The notes under the pieces were generated by a model, which was given only the letters and a program-made list of their open reading frames with translations, did no database searches and had not been told where the DNA came from. DNA of 51,446 nucleotides from Deltaproteobacteria bacterium (lineage in GTDB: Bacteria > Myxococcota_A > Polyangia > Polyangiales > JADJMO01): contig JANYDK010000055.1 of assembly GCA_025363655.1 (NCBI GenBank), positions 1-51,446 on the forward strand, given 5' to 3'. The translations under genes and the position numbers were made by a program. Position 1 is the first letter of the stretch. Each line of letters opens with the position of its first letter. Below, in pieces: positions 26,756 to 35,500 of the stretch.

Positions 26756-27211
26756 ATGCCGACGACACTTCAGGTGATTCTCCAGCAGGACGTGCACAAC
26801 CTCGGCAAGACCGGCGAGGTCGTGAAGGTCCGCCCGGGATACGCCCGCAACTACCTGATCCCCAACGCCATCGCCGCTGCGGCGACGGTGAAGAACGTCA
26901 ACCGTCTCGAGCACGAGAAGAAGGCCGCCGCTTCGCGCAACGCGAAGGCGAAGGCTGCTGCCGCCGAGATGGCCACCAAGATCGGCGGAGCGCACGTCAC
27001 TCTCACCCGTAAAGCGGGCGAGGGAGGCAAGCTCTTCGGCGCCGTCACCGCCAAGGAGATCGAGGCTGCGCTCGCCGAGAAGGGCGTCGAGGTCGATCGT
27101 CGCAAGATCCACCTCGCCGAACCGATCAAGACGACCGGCGACCACGATATCCCGGTGAAGCTCGGCTACGACGTGGTCGCGACCATCAAGGTCACGGTCA
27201 GCGCCAAGTAG
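26756..27211 (+). CDS. rplI: Ribosomal protein bL9
   Basis: A 151-residue bL9 of normal length. The N domain has VILQQDVHNLGKTGEVVKVR and PGYARNYLIPNAIAAAAT. The long central helix (LEHEKKAAASRNAKAKAAAA) and a C domain with KLFGAVTAKEIEAAL and YDVVATIKVTVSAK complete it. It bridges neighbouring ribosomes and helps frame maintenance. It starts ten bases after rpsR and ends the ribosomal group; a terminator follows. Confidence 0.97.
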   Translation: MPTTLQVILQQDVHNLGKTGEVVKVRPGYARNYLIPNAIAAAATVKNVNRLEHEKKAAASRNAKAKAAAAEMATKIGGAHVTLTRKAGEGGKLFGAVTAKEIEAALAEKGVEVDRRKIHLAEPIKTTGDHDIPVKLGYDVVATIKVTVSAK

Positions 27212-27237
27212 TCTTCATCGACGACTTCGACGAGAGG

Positions 27238-27273
27238 AGGCGTCACCTGCGAGGGTGGCGCCTTTTCGCTTTT
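27238..27273 (+). terminator. Intrinsic terminator after rplI
   Basis: A 10-bp stem (AGGCGTCACC with GGTGGCGCCT, one G-U), loop TGCGAG, followed by TTTCGCTTTT. It closes the prs-to-rplI transcript. Confidence 0.88.
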
Positions 27274-27370
27274 GTCGGCCGAACGGGGCCGAGGAAGGGG
27301 CCGCGGGGTTTGACGCGTGGCCGGGAACGAGGAAAAGCGGCGAAGCAAATTCGCAGGAGGAACCGAATCC

Positions 27371-28498
27371 ATGAAGCGTCTCAGCCTCGTCGTCCCGATG
27401 TTCGCCCTCGTCGCCTGTGGTGGCGAAACCCCGCAGCCCACCCCGCCGCCCGCGCCGACCATGACCGCTGCGCCGACCGTCACCGCGCCGCCGCCGGTCG
27501 TCAGCGCTGACCCGGCGCCGCCGCCCGCGCCGAAGCCGACGATGGCCGAGCTGCAGAAGAAGACGATGGGCGCCTTCATGGCCGCCTACAACGCGCACGA
27601 CGCCAAGGCCCTCGCCGCCACCTACGCGGCCGATGCGATCATCGCCCACCCCGGCCCCGGCGGCACGTGGCACGAGACCAAGGGTCGCGAAGAGATCCAG
27701 AAGCACCAGGAGCACCTCTTCAAGGGCTACTCCGACGCGAAGACTGCTGCCGAGCGCGTGTTCGTCAACAAGGACGTCGTCATCGTCCAGTGGGTGATGA
27801 CCGGCACCAACGACGGCGAGTTCATGGAGCACCCGGCGACGAAGAAGCCGGTCGGATTCCACGGCTCGTCGGTGCTCTGGTTCAACGACGACGGCCTCGT
27901 CGCCAAGGAGCACATCTACTACGACATGCCGACGATCATGGCCCAGCAGGGCCAGGGCAAGCAGAAGGCGCGCCCGGTAGCCGCGTTGCCGACGGGAGCT
28001 CCCGAGGTCGTGACCACCGTCGACGACAAGAGCGTCGCCGCCGCCAACGCGCAATACGACGCGTTCAACAAGCACGACGGCAAGGCCTACGGCGCCGCGA
28101 TCAGCGCCGACTACCTCCACATCGACTGGGCCGCTCCGGAAGACGTGAAGGGCAACGCGGCGGGCGTGAAGGAGGCCAACGGCCTCTTCAAGACCTTCCC
28201 CGATCTCAACATGAAGCTCGACGCCACGTGGGGCTTCGGCGACTACGTCATCGTCGAGATGAGCGGCGGCGGCACGATGAAAGGCGCGCTCGGACCGCTC
28301 AAGGCGACGGGCAAGCCGGTCACCGTGCACATGTTCGAAGTGAACGTCGTGAAAGACGGCAAGGTCGCGAAGACCGAGACCTACTGGAACACGTTCGAGC
28401 TCGTCTCGCAGGTGATGCCGATGCCCAAGCCGGGCGAGAAGCCCTTCGCCAAGCCGGGTGACAAGCCGGGCGAGAAGCCGGTCGCCAAGCCGAAGTGA
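27371..28498 (+). CDS. Lipoprotein with two NTF2/SnoaL-like domains
   Basis: A 375-residue lipoprotein. The lipobox is ALVAC at about 11-15 (MKRLSLVVPMFALVACGG). A Pro/Thr-rich spacer comes next. Two consecutive alpha+beta domains of the NTF2-like (SnoaL) kind follow. The first runs from about KTMGAFMAAYNAHDAKALAA to AKEHIYYDMPTIM. The second runs from about AAANAQYDAFNKHDGKAYGA to KTETYWNTFELVSQ. The end is a short repeat of KPGEKP/KPGDKP units. AGGAGG precedes the ATG at 27371. Such domains bind small hydrophobic ligands or act as isomerases; no catalytic assignment is possible here. It lies between two terminators, so it is probably monocistronic. Confidence 0.85.
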   Translation: MKRLSLVVPMFALVACGGETPQPTPPPAPTMTAAPTVTAPPPVVSADPAPPPAPKPTMAELQKKTMGAFMAAYNAHDAKALAATYAADAIIAHPGPGGTWHETKGREEIQKHQEHLFKGYSDAKTAAERVFVNKDVVIVQWVMTGTNDGEFMEHPATKKPVGFHGSSVLWFNDDGLVAKEHIYYDMPTIMAQQGQGKQKARPVAALPTGAPEVVTTVDDKSVAAANAQYDAFNKHDGKAYGAAISADYLHIDWAAPEDVKGNAAGVKEANGLFKTFPDLNMKLDATWGFGDYVIVEMSGGGTMKGALGPLKATGKPVTVHMFEVNVVKDGKVAKTETYWNTFELVSQVMPMPKPGEKPFAKPGDKPGEKPVAKPK

Positions 28499-28515
28499 GA
28501 CTTCGCGCGTGAGGG

Positions 28516-28550
28516 AAAGGGGCGCTTTTCGGGGCGCCCTTTTTCGTTTT
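28516..28550 (+). terminator. Intrinsic terminator of the NTF2-like lipoprotein gene
   Basis: AAAGGGGCGC pairs with GCGCCCTTTT (one G-U) around an 8-base loop, followed by further T-rich sequence (TTTTTCGTTTTT). Confidence 0.88.
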
Positions 28551-28568
28551 TGGGTGCGCGTGCGAGCG

Positions 28569-28600
28569 AAAAAAAAGGCGCTCCCCGAGGGGAACGCCTT
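28569..28600 (-). terminator. Intrinsic terminator of the minus-strand OB-like lipoprotein gene
   Basis: On the minus strand, AAGGCGTTCCCC, a two-base turn and GGGGAGCGCCTT form a stem followed by eight T residues. It lies back to back with the plus-strand terminator at 28516-28550. Confidence 0.92.
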
Positions 28601-28621
28601 CTTCCAATCGAACGAGAGAGC

Positions 28622-29395
28622 TCAGCGGAGCGCCATCTCCTCGATGCAGTTGTCGCACTCGATCTTGCCCTTCTTGTGCGACGTCACGTCGACGATGCCG
28701 TAGGGGCTCGTGCGGCGACCGCCCTGCCCTTCCTCGTACTTGACCGCGAACTGCCCGCTGACCGTCACCTTGGAGCCGATTTTGGGCTCGCCGAGGATGG
28801 TGATGATCGAGGAGTAGTTGTTGTCCATGTAGAGGTCTTCTTCTTTGGCCTCGCCGATTTTGACGTTGGGGTGCTTCTTGTAGTGATCGATCGCCATCGC
28901 CTGCTGGATGAACGACGACGCGTACCCCATGACCGTGATCATCTTCGCCGGGTTCTTCTCGTCCTTCGAATCGGCGATGTAGAAGTGCGGCGGCTCGTAC
29001 TTGACCGTGTCGCAGGGCACGCCCTTCGGCGTCGGCTCTTTCGAGGTCGGCGGGTGCTTCTTCTGCGGGTAGATGCAGCCCTCCTTCCCTTCGGCCTCTT
29101 TCGGTCGATAGATGTCGACGACGTAGCCGACGATGGTGGCGGGCTTGCCGTCGACCTCGCCGCGATGGCGCGGGTTGTTCAGCTGATGCTGCAGCCCGTA
29201 GATCGTCCAGTTGTTGCCGTCCTTGTAGGTCTGCGGGCCGGGGACGGCCGGGACCTTGGGGAGCGACGCCTTCTGCCCTGAGTACGCCGGCTCGGCCTTG
29301 TACTTGAGCTTTTCGCCACAGCCAGCCACGAGGGTGCTGACGCCGAGGACGATGAGGGTGGAGGTGACGGCGAACGAAGCAGCGGCGCGACGCAT
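28622..29395 (-). CDS. Lipoprotein with OB-like beta segments, unknown function
   Basis: A 257-residue lipoprotein with lipobox TLVAGC at about 21-26. The body has three strand-rich segments typical of an OB-like barrel: KPATIVGYVVDIYRP, MITVMGYASSFIQQAM and IITILGEPKIGSKVTVSGQF. It ends with a CxxC pair (IECDNCIEEMALR); further Cys residues are in GKEGCIYPQ and VPCDTVKY, so disulfides are likely. AGGAG lies nine bases before the ATG. No family name can be given. It is monocistronic, with its own terminator. Confidence 0.78.
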   Translation of the reverse strand: MRRAAASFAVTSTLIVLGVSTLVAGCGEKLKYKAEPAYSGQKASLPKVPAVPGPQTYKDGNNWTIYGLQHQLNNPRHRGEVDGKPATIVGYVVDIYRPKEAEGKEGCIYPQKKHPPTSKEPTPKGVPCDTVKYEPPHFYIADSKDEKNPAKMITVMGYASSFIQQAMAIDHYKKHPNVKIGEAKEEDLYMDNNYSSIITILGEPKIGSKVTVSGQFAVKYEEGQGGRRTSPYGIVDVTSHKKGKIECDNCIEEMALR

Positions 29396-29770
29396 GCGGG
29401 CGGGCTCCTGTGATCTTCAGACGAGACGGAGTCGGTTCCGCCGCCGGACGATCAGCGCAAAGACCCCTCTGAGCGAGGTCTAACGGGTAGATCGCGTATC
29501 ACGCAGGCCTCGCCGACTGCAAGCTGGCTGTGCGCCAGGAGTCATCCTTCCAGTACGGTTTTCATCGAGAAACCGGCGAAAGACGAAATGTCACTGCGAA
29601 AGGAGCCGCTCCAGGCGGAAGACTGAAACGCGGACGGGGTCGATCCCGGTCGCCGAAGCTTGCGCGGGAGGCCGGGGGTGGGCACCATCCGTCCCCCACT
29701 CGCAAACTCAAGCCAGCCCTCGTCCACTCCAGCAGCTCCGAAAGACTGCGGACGAGAAAGGGAGACACCT
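29396..29770. other. 375-base intergenic region upstream of sodB
   Basis: No gene is supported here: the open frames have unnatural composition and no ribosome sites. It must carry the divergent promoters of the OB-like lipoprotein and sodB. I found no convincing -35/-10 pair. The 3' half can fold (for example GTGGG with CCCAC around 29690-29700). It does not match a riboswitch I recognise. Confidence 0.5.
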
Positions 29771-30352
29771 GTGCAATTCGAGCTTCCCGCCCTGCCGTAC
29801 GCCAAGAATGCCCTCGTCCCTCACCTCACCGAGGAGACGCTCGAGTTCCACCACGGCAAGCACCACAACGCCTACGTGGTGAACCTGAAGAACCTCCTCG
29901 AAGGAAAGCCGGAGGCGAACAAGACCCTCGAAGAGATCATCCTCTCGAGCGAAGGCGGCGTCTTCAACAACGCCGCGCAGATCTGGAACCACAGCTTCTA
30001 TTGGAACTCGATGAAGCCGAACGGCGGCGGCGAGCCGACCGGGGAAATCGCCGACCTCATCAAGCGCGACTTCGGTGACTACGCCAAGTTCAAGGAGGCG
30101 TTCGCCAAGGTCTGCGTCAGCCAATTCGGAAGCGGCTGGGGCTGGCTCGTCGAAGAGGGCGGCAAGCTCAAGGTCACGCAGACCGGCGGCGGCGACCTCC
30201 CGATGAAGCACAACCAGAAGGCGCTGCTCACCTGCGACGTCTGGGAGCACGCGTATTACATCGACTACCGCAACCTTCGTCCCAAGTACGTCGAGACGTT
30301 CATCGACAAGCTCATCAACTGGGACTTCGTCGCGAAGAACCTCAAAGGCTGA
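29771..30352 (+). CDS. sodB: Superoxide dismutase, iron type
   Basis: A 193-residue Fe/Mn superoxide dismutase. The metal ligands are His27 (EFHHGKHH), His74 (IWNHSFYW), Asp156 and His160 (DVWEHAYYIDY). The GGVFNNAAQIWNH stretch, with Gln70 in the N-terminal-half position, indicates the iron form, close to E. coli SodB. It converts superoxide to peroxide and O2 in the cytoplasm; no export signal is present. The start is GTG at 29771, preceded by GGAG. A terminator follows directly. Confidence 0.96.
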   Translation: MQFELPALPYAKNALVPHLTEETLEFHHGKHHNAYVVNLKNLLEGKPEANKTLEEIILSSEGGVFNNAAQIWNHSFYWNSMKPNGGGEPTGEIADLIKRDFGDYAKFKEAFAKVCVSQFGSGWGWLVEEGGKLKVTQTGGGDLPMKHNQKALLTCDVWEHAYYIDYRNLRPKYVETFIDKLINWDFVAKNLKG

Positions 30353-30369
30353 ATCACTTGCCGCGTGAG

Positions 30370-30411
30370 AGGCCCGCGTCTGCCATCATGGGCGGCGCGG
30401 GCCTTTTCGTT
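30370..30411 (+). terminator. Intrinsic terminator after sodB
   Basis: Perfect 9-bp stem AGGCCCGCG / CGCGGGCCT, 17-base loop (itself partly pairable), then TTTTCGTTT. Confidence 0.88.
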
Positions 30412-30438
30412 TCTCCATCGCCCATTTTTCGAGAGTGC

Positions 30439-30855
30439 ATGAGCGCCAATCCGATCGCCGACATCGACACCGACGCGCTCACGGCGCTGATCGTGTTGCG
30501 GCCCAAGCGCGCGTCTCGCAATCGACATTTCTCGCTCTTCGCCACGCCGCACGCACGAGAAGCGCGTCGTCGCGCGGCGATCATCCGGAGCCTCGTCCGA
30601 GACATCGCCGGCGGATACGGACCGGCGCGCGTGGTCTCCTGGAACGCCGTGAGCGGAGGCGACGTCGAGCTGCGCTACGCGATGCCCCGGGTCGCCGCGA
30701 CGCGAACGGCGCGGCTTTCGGAGGTCGATCTCGCGATCGCGCGCATCGCCCTCGCCGCGCGCGGCGTTCGCCTGGTGCCCGCCGCCGTCGCTGCGCGCGA
30801 AGAAGATCACGCACGCGTCGATGCGCTGCTCTCACGCAGCGCGAACTTGGGATAA
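30439..30855 (+). CDS. Orphan protein of 138 residues, unknown
   Basis: No family is recognised. The protein is basic and Arg/Ala-rich, with ALTALIVLRPKRASRNRHFS, AREARRRAAIIRSLVRDIAG and a predicted beta/alpha mixture. There is no signal peptide or membrane segment. Third-position GC is consistent with a real gene. It is bracketed by two terminators (30370-30411 and 30875-30900), which implies its own promoter in only ~30 bases or readthrough from sodB. The ATG at 30439 is the first plausible start, with a weak GAGAG upstream. Confidence 0.6.
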   Translation: MSANPIADIDTDALTALIVLRPKRASRNRHFSLFATPHAREARRRAAIIRSLVRDIAGGYGPARVVSWNAVSGGDVELRYAMPRVAATRTARLSEVDLAIARIALAARGVRLVPAAVAAREEDHARVDALLSRSANLG

Positions 30856-30874
30856 CGAGCTACGCGGACGCACG

Positions 30875-30900
30875 AAGACCGAGCCGAAACCCGGTCTTTT
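30875..30900 (+). terminator. Intrinsic terminator after the 138-residue orphan gene
   Basis: AAGACCG pairs with CGGTCTT around a ten-base loop, followed by TTTT. It sits between convergent genes. Confidence 0.75.
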
Positions 30901-30904
30901 GCGG

Positions 30905-32371
30905 TCAGTTGTATTCGTCGGGAACGGTGGCGGTCGGTTTCGCCGTGGCCGTCGGTTTGGCGGTCGCAGTTGCGGTCGCGGTGGCCGTCGGTTTCGCCGT
31001 GACGGTCGCGGTCGCGGTGGCCGTCGGCTTCGCGGTGGCCGTGGCCGTCGCGGTTGGTGCTTGGGTCGCCGTCGTCGTCGGCGTCGGAGCCGTGCTCGGC
31101 TTGGTCGACGCGGTGAGGGCAGCGCTGGTGCTCGGAGCGGTGCTCGCCGTCGTGCTCGGAGCCACCGACGCGGTCTCCGTCGCCGAAGGCTTGGGCTCGC
31201 TCGTCTCCGTCGCGCTCGGCTTCGTCGTCGTCGAGGCCGAGGGCGCCGTCGTCTTCGAAGTGGTCGTGCTCGGCGTCGGCGCGGGATCGGTCCCGTTCTT
31301 GTTCATCAAGTAATACGCACCTGCGCCGGCTCCGCCGAGGAGGAGGACGAGGATGATCCAAGCGCCGGCACCGCCGCGCTTCTCTTGCGCGGGGGCAGCG
31401 GCAGGGACCGAGATCGGCTTGCGACGCTCGGACTCACGCGGCTTGCTCGAGACGACCTCGGAGCGCGGCGCGGGACGTTCGGATTGCGGAGCGGGACGCG
31501 GCGCGGGAGCCGGCTCGCTCTTGACGACGACCGGCGGCAGCTTCGCCTCCGGAGTCGGCTCGGGCTTGGCCTCGGGCTTGGGCTCGAGCGCCGCGGCCGA
31601 CGCTGCGAACGGCTCGGGCTTCGCTTCGGCCTTCGCCTCGGCGTCGCGCTTCTCGAGCTCTTGGCGCGCCGCCTCGACCTCGGGAGGCAGGCTGAGGGCA
31701 GCACCTGGAGTGCTCGGCATGCCGAGCAAGGTCGCCTTGTGCTTCTTCGGGGGAATGTCGCCGACCGTGGGAGCCGGAAGGTTCTGCGCGACCGCAGCCG
31801 CACCGGCACCGAGGCCTGCTTCTTTCAGTGCATCGGCCAGGATCTCGTTCGCCTGCTTGATGACGGTGCGCTCTTGCGGCGGCGGCTGCTCGGCGGGCGG
31901 ACCGGAGGGGAAGAACGCACCACCGCCCGAACCGCTGACGGTGTCGGAGGGCGCGGCAGCAGGCTTCTGCGGAGGCATGCTCGGCGGGGGACCGCCATCG
32001 GCCGTCTCGTCGAAGCTCGGCCCCGACTCTTTGCGCTCGGCGACGATGCGCTCGATGAGCTCGCGGCTGTGCCCGTCGAGCTTGATGAACTTGACGCCCA
32101 TGCCGGCGGGCTTGTCGGTGCCGGCTTGGGGCGGCTCGCGCTTCCAGACGACGCGCCCGACACCCGCGATGATTGGTTGATCTTCGCGGATGCGGATTTC
32201 GAATTTGAGGAGCGTTCCCGCGGGAAAGGGGCTCGGCGTCTTGATGAAGATGCCGCCCTTCGAGATGTCGTGCGAGTGGTGCTCGATGAATTCGTCGACC
32301 GTCGCGCTCTTGTAGCGAACGTTCAGGCTCAGCACCTTCGCGCGCGGATCCTTGCGTGTGTCCTGGGCCAT
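30905..32371 (-). CDS. PilZ-domain membrane protein with Thr-Ala repeat tail
   Basis: A 488-residue protein. The N-terminal PilZ-like domain (about 1-115) has NVRYKSATVDEFIEHHSHD, the family signature DISKGGIFIKTPSPFPAG, GVGRVVWKREPP and GMGVKFIKLDG. A long Pro/Ala/Glu/Lys linker follows, then one membrane helix (AWIILVLLLGGAGAGAYYLM, about 335-356). The extracytoplasmic tail is Thr/Ala/Ser/Pro-rich and ends in repeated TATATAKPTA units. The classical RxxxR c-di-GMP motif of PilZ is not clear near the N-terminus (TRKDPRAKV is the only candidate), so binding is uncertain. The start at 32371 lacks a ribosome site. Gliding or envelope signalling is a guess. Confidence 0.85.
   Translation of the reverse strand: MAQDTRKDPRAKVLSLNVRYKSATVDEFIEHHSHDISKGGIFIKTPSPFPAGTLLKFEIRIREDQPIIAGVGRVVWKREPPQAGTDKPAGMGVKFIKLDGHSRELIERIVAERKESGPSFDETADGGPPPSMPPQKPAAAPSDTVSGSGGGAFFPSGPPAEQPPPQERTVIKQANEILADALKEAGLGAGAAAVAQNLPAPTVGDIPPKKHKATLLGMPSTPGAALSLPPEVEAARQELEKRDAEAKAEAKPEPFAASAAALEPKPEAKPEPTPEAKLPPVVVKSEPAPAPRPAPQSERPAPRSEVVSSKPRESERRKPISVPAAAPAQEKRGGAGAWIILVLLLGGAGAGAYYLMNKNGTDPAPTPSTTTSKTTAPSASTTTKPSATETSEPKPSATETASVAPSTTASTAPSTSAALTASTKPSTAPTPTTTATQAPTATATATAKPTATATATVTAKPTATATATATAKPTATAKPTATVPDEYN
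30925..31060. repeat. Degenerate short tandem repeat encoding TATATAKPTA
   Basis: Imperfect GTCGGTTTCGCCGTGGCC-type units on the plus strand, in frame with the 3' end of the PilZ gene. Lengths are multiples of three, so slippage would change tail length rather than break the protein. Confidence 0.8.
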
Positions 32372-32521
32372 CGTGCGCCGATGCTACCGTCTATGAAGGG
32401 GAAAAGAGAAGCTTCTCGTTTCGCACGAGGGCGGGACGTTTTCCCTTTCACGTGGGAAAGGCGCTGGACAAGGGGGAGGAGCATCCCCGCGAGCCGGCGG
32501 CCGTGGTAACCGCGTGGAGTG

Positions 32522-35500
32522 ATGCCCGAGGAGCACCAGGAGGGGAGCGCTCGCGACGCCACGAGGCTCGGCGGCGCTGCAGCCGATTTCGTCGGCGGGC
32601 TCGCTCGCAAAGTCGCCGAGCTCCGCGCTGCGATCAGCGCCATCGGTGCGATGCCGGCCGCGAAAGACCGTGAACGCGGTCGCGACGAGGTTCGCCGCAA
32701 ACTGCACGCTCTCGGGGTCGGCGCACGTCTCCTCCATTTCGAGGTGCTGTCGAAGGCCCTCGCCGCCTCGACCGAACGAATCGACGACGAGGCGACGCGC
32801 GGCGAGGTCAGTGACGCGCTCCTCGGCGAGGTCGGAACGCTGCTCGATCGCATCCCCGACTTGGCGTCGGCGAAGCATGTACTTACGCCGACGCCGCCAC
32901 CGATCGGCCTCGACGCCTTCGAGCCCGAGAAAGACGCCCCCGAAGAGAGCGGGGCGCTGCCGTGGACCGTCGTCGTCGTCGGCGATGAAGCGCTCGCGCA
33001 CGCCGTCGCCGCCGATCCTGGGCTCTTTCCATGTGACGTCGAGCGCACCGCCGATCCGCTCACCGCACTGGAAATCGCGCGGCTGGTCGCGCCCGAGCTG
33101 CTCATCGTCGACGTCGAGCTCCCCGGCGCCATCGACCTCGTCGACGCGCTCTTCGAAGATCCTGCCACCTCGGCGTTGCCGCTCCTCGCGTACGGCTCGC
33201 CCGAAGACGAAGGGGGGAGCGCGCGGCTCGTCGCGCTCGGCGTCACGCGCATCATCCATCGTGGGACGAGCGCTGCCGAGCTCCGCGCCGAGTGTGCAGC
33301 GCAGGTCGAGGCCGCGCGGGCGCCAGTTCGAGAGGTGATGCACCCCGAGCTCGGTGAGGTCACGGTCGCTCAGCTCGCCGATCGACTCGTCGACGAGGTA
33401 CGGCGGGCGCTCGTCGGCGACGTCGCACCCGACGCCAAGACCTTCAAGGTGTCGCTCGGGGTCGGCGCCGAGATCCTCGGTCCGATGTGGGGGGCCCTCG
33501 CGCGAGTCCGTGACGTCGTCTCTGCCAAGAGCGGCGGCGGCATCGCTTTCGAGAACCACGCCGGGCACTCCGCGCTCGCCATGTCGATCGCCGCCGAGCC
33601 GGAAATTCCAGTCGAAATCGCGCTGACGCCGACGCCTCCGCCGCTCGGCAGCTCACCTCGGAGGCCGCGTGCGCGCGCCGAAGGGAGCGACGTCGACCTC
33701 GGCTCGCGCATCGTGGTCGTCGCCGACGACGATCCGCAGGTGCTGTGGTTCATCAGCGACGTGCTCAAGCAAGCCGGCGCTCTGGTGCTCGAAGCCAAAG
33801 ATGGGCAAGAAGCGCTGGCGCTCGCGCGTGGCTCGGGTGCCGACGCGATCATCACCGACGTGCTGATGCCGCGCGTCGACGGCCTCACGCTCGCGCGCAC
33901 CCTCCGTCGTGACGTCGCCCTCCGCGATCGCCCGATCATCATGCTCTCGTGGAAGGAAGATCTCCTGAAGCGACTGCGCGATTTGCGCATGGAATCGCAG
34001 GTGATGCTGCGCAAGGAGGCGGACGGGCGCACCATCCTCGCGCGCGTCCGCGAGGTGCTCGCTCCCCGTGCGCGCGTCGAAGCCCGCATCGCCGCTGGCG
34101 GCGAAGTGCGCGGTCGCCTCGACGATCTTTCAATCGCCTCGCTCGTCGAAATCGTCAACCGCGTACGGCGCGAGGCGCAGCTGGTCGTGCGGGACGCCGC
34201 CAACGTCTACGAGGTCGAGCTCGACGGCGGAGGCATTCGCAGCCTCGCGCGCGTCTCCACCGACGGCGTGAAGAACGTCGGCATCTCCATCCTCCCGAGC
34301 CTCCTCGGCGTGGTGGGCGGTCGCTTCCTCGTCCGTCCGCTCGCGCTCGCCGGCGACGGTCAAACGCCGCGCGATCTCGAGGGCGACCTCTCCGCGCAGC
34401 TCGCCCCCGTGCTCCGCAAGCTGCGCGCGGCGTGTGATGCCGTCTCTGGCGCGCGCACCATCGACGTCGCGCGCGTCCAGCTCGACGATGCGCAGCTCAG
34501 CGCCTACCTGCGTGCGACGCCGCAACCGATGCGAGGGCTCCTCGAACGCATCGCGGCAGGCACGTCACCGCGGGCGTTGATGCTCGGTGGCGAAGTGGCG
34601 CCGGCCACGCTCGAGGACGTGCTCCTCGACGTCGCGTCGCGCGGTCTCGTCACACGCGTCACCAGCTCGTCGGCGGAAGATCTGCTCGCCCTCGCCGACA
34701 AGGCGCTCGATGGTCCGCCGGCGCCGCTCGTGGACAAGCCGCGCGCGCAGCCCAAGCTCGCCCCCATCCCCGAGACCGACGCGTTCGATCTCGCGCCGTC
34801 GATCGCGCCTCCTCCGAAGCGCCCCGAAGCGGCGCCAGAGGTGGTCGACGGCAGCCCCGATTCGCTCACCGACGCCGTTCTCCAGGCTTCGGCGCCAGGC
34901 GAGCGCAACAGCCTCTCGCGCACCCTCATCGACACCCGCGAGCTCAAGCCGCGCAGCGTTCGCAGCGATCCCCCGCCGGGTGCCGCCAAACCGACGTCGA
35001 ACCCGCCCGAGGCGCGGACGATTTCCGCGACCACCACCCCGGCGCCGTCGCCCGCCAAATCGAAGGACGAGCGCTCCGACACGCTCTCCGGGCTCGGCAT
35101 CGATCGCCTCGGCTCGAAGGGCGCGGAAGAGACGGCCGAGCCGATCGAGCCGGAGCTCGTCGCGCCCGCTGCCGCAGCGAAGGTCGAGAGCGCGCCGGCA
35201 ACGCCGGAGAGACTCGAAAAGCCGGAAAGGCCTGAAAAGAAGGAAGAACCGAGGCCGACGTCGCGCGAGCCGAAGGATCAGATCCTCGAAGACCTCGCCC
35301 GCGAACGTTCGTGGACGCGACGACGCACCGACGACGATCCGCGCGCCGCCAGAGCCGCGCGAGACACGACGGCCGACGATCGCATCGCCGCCCGAAGGCG
35401 ACGCGGGCGTGCGACCGACGATGTCGACGACCGAGACGCTCTCGACGATGACCGCGTCGACGCGCGCGAGAAGGACGTCTCGGACAGCGCGTCGAAACGT

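Noticed and set aside
29396-29770. Riboswitch or small RNA in the long sodB leader
   Set aside because: Local pairing exists, but I could not match the conserved cores of cyclic-di-GMP, cobalamin or other common classes; left as unassigned.
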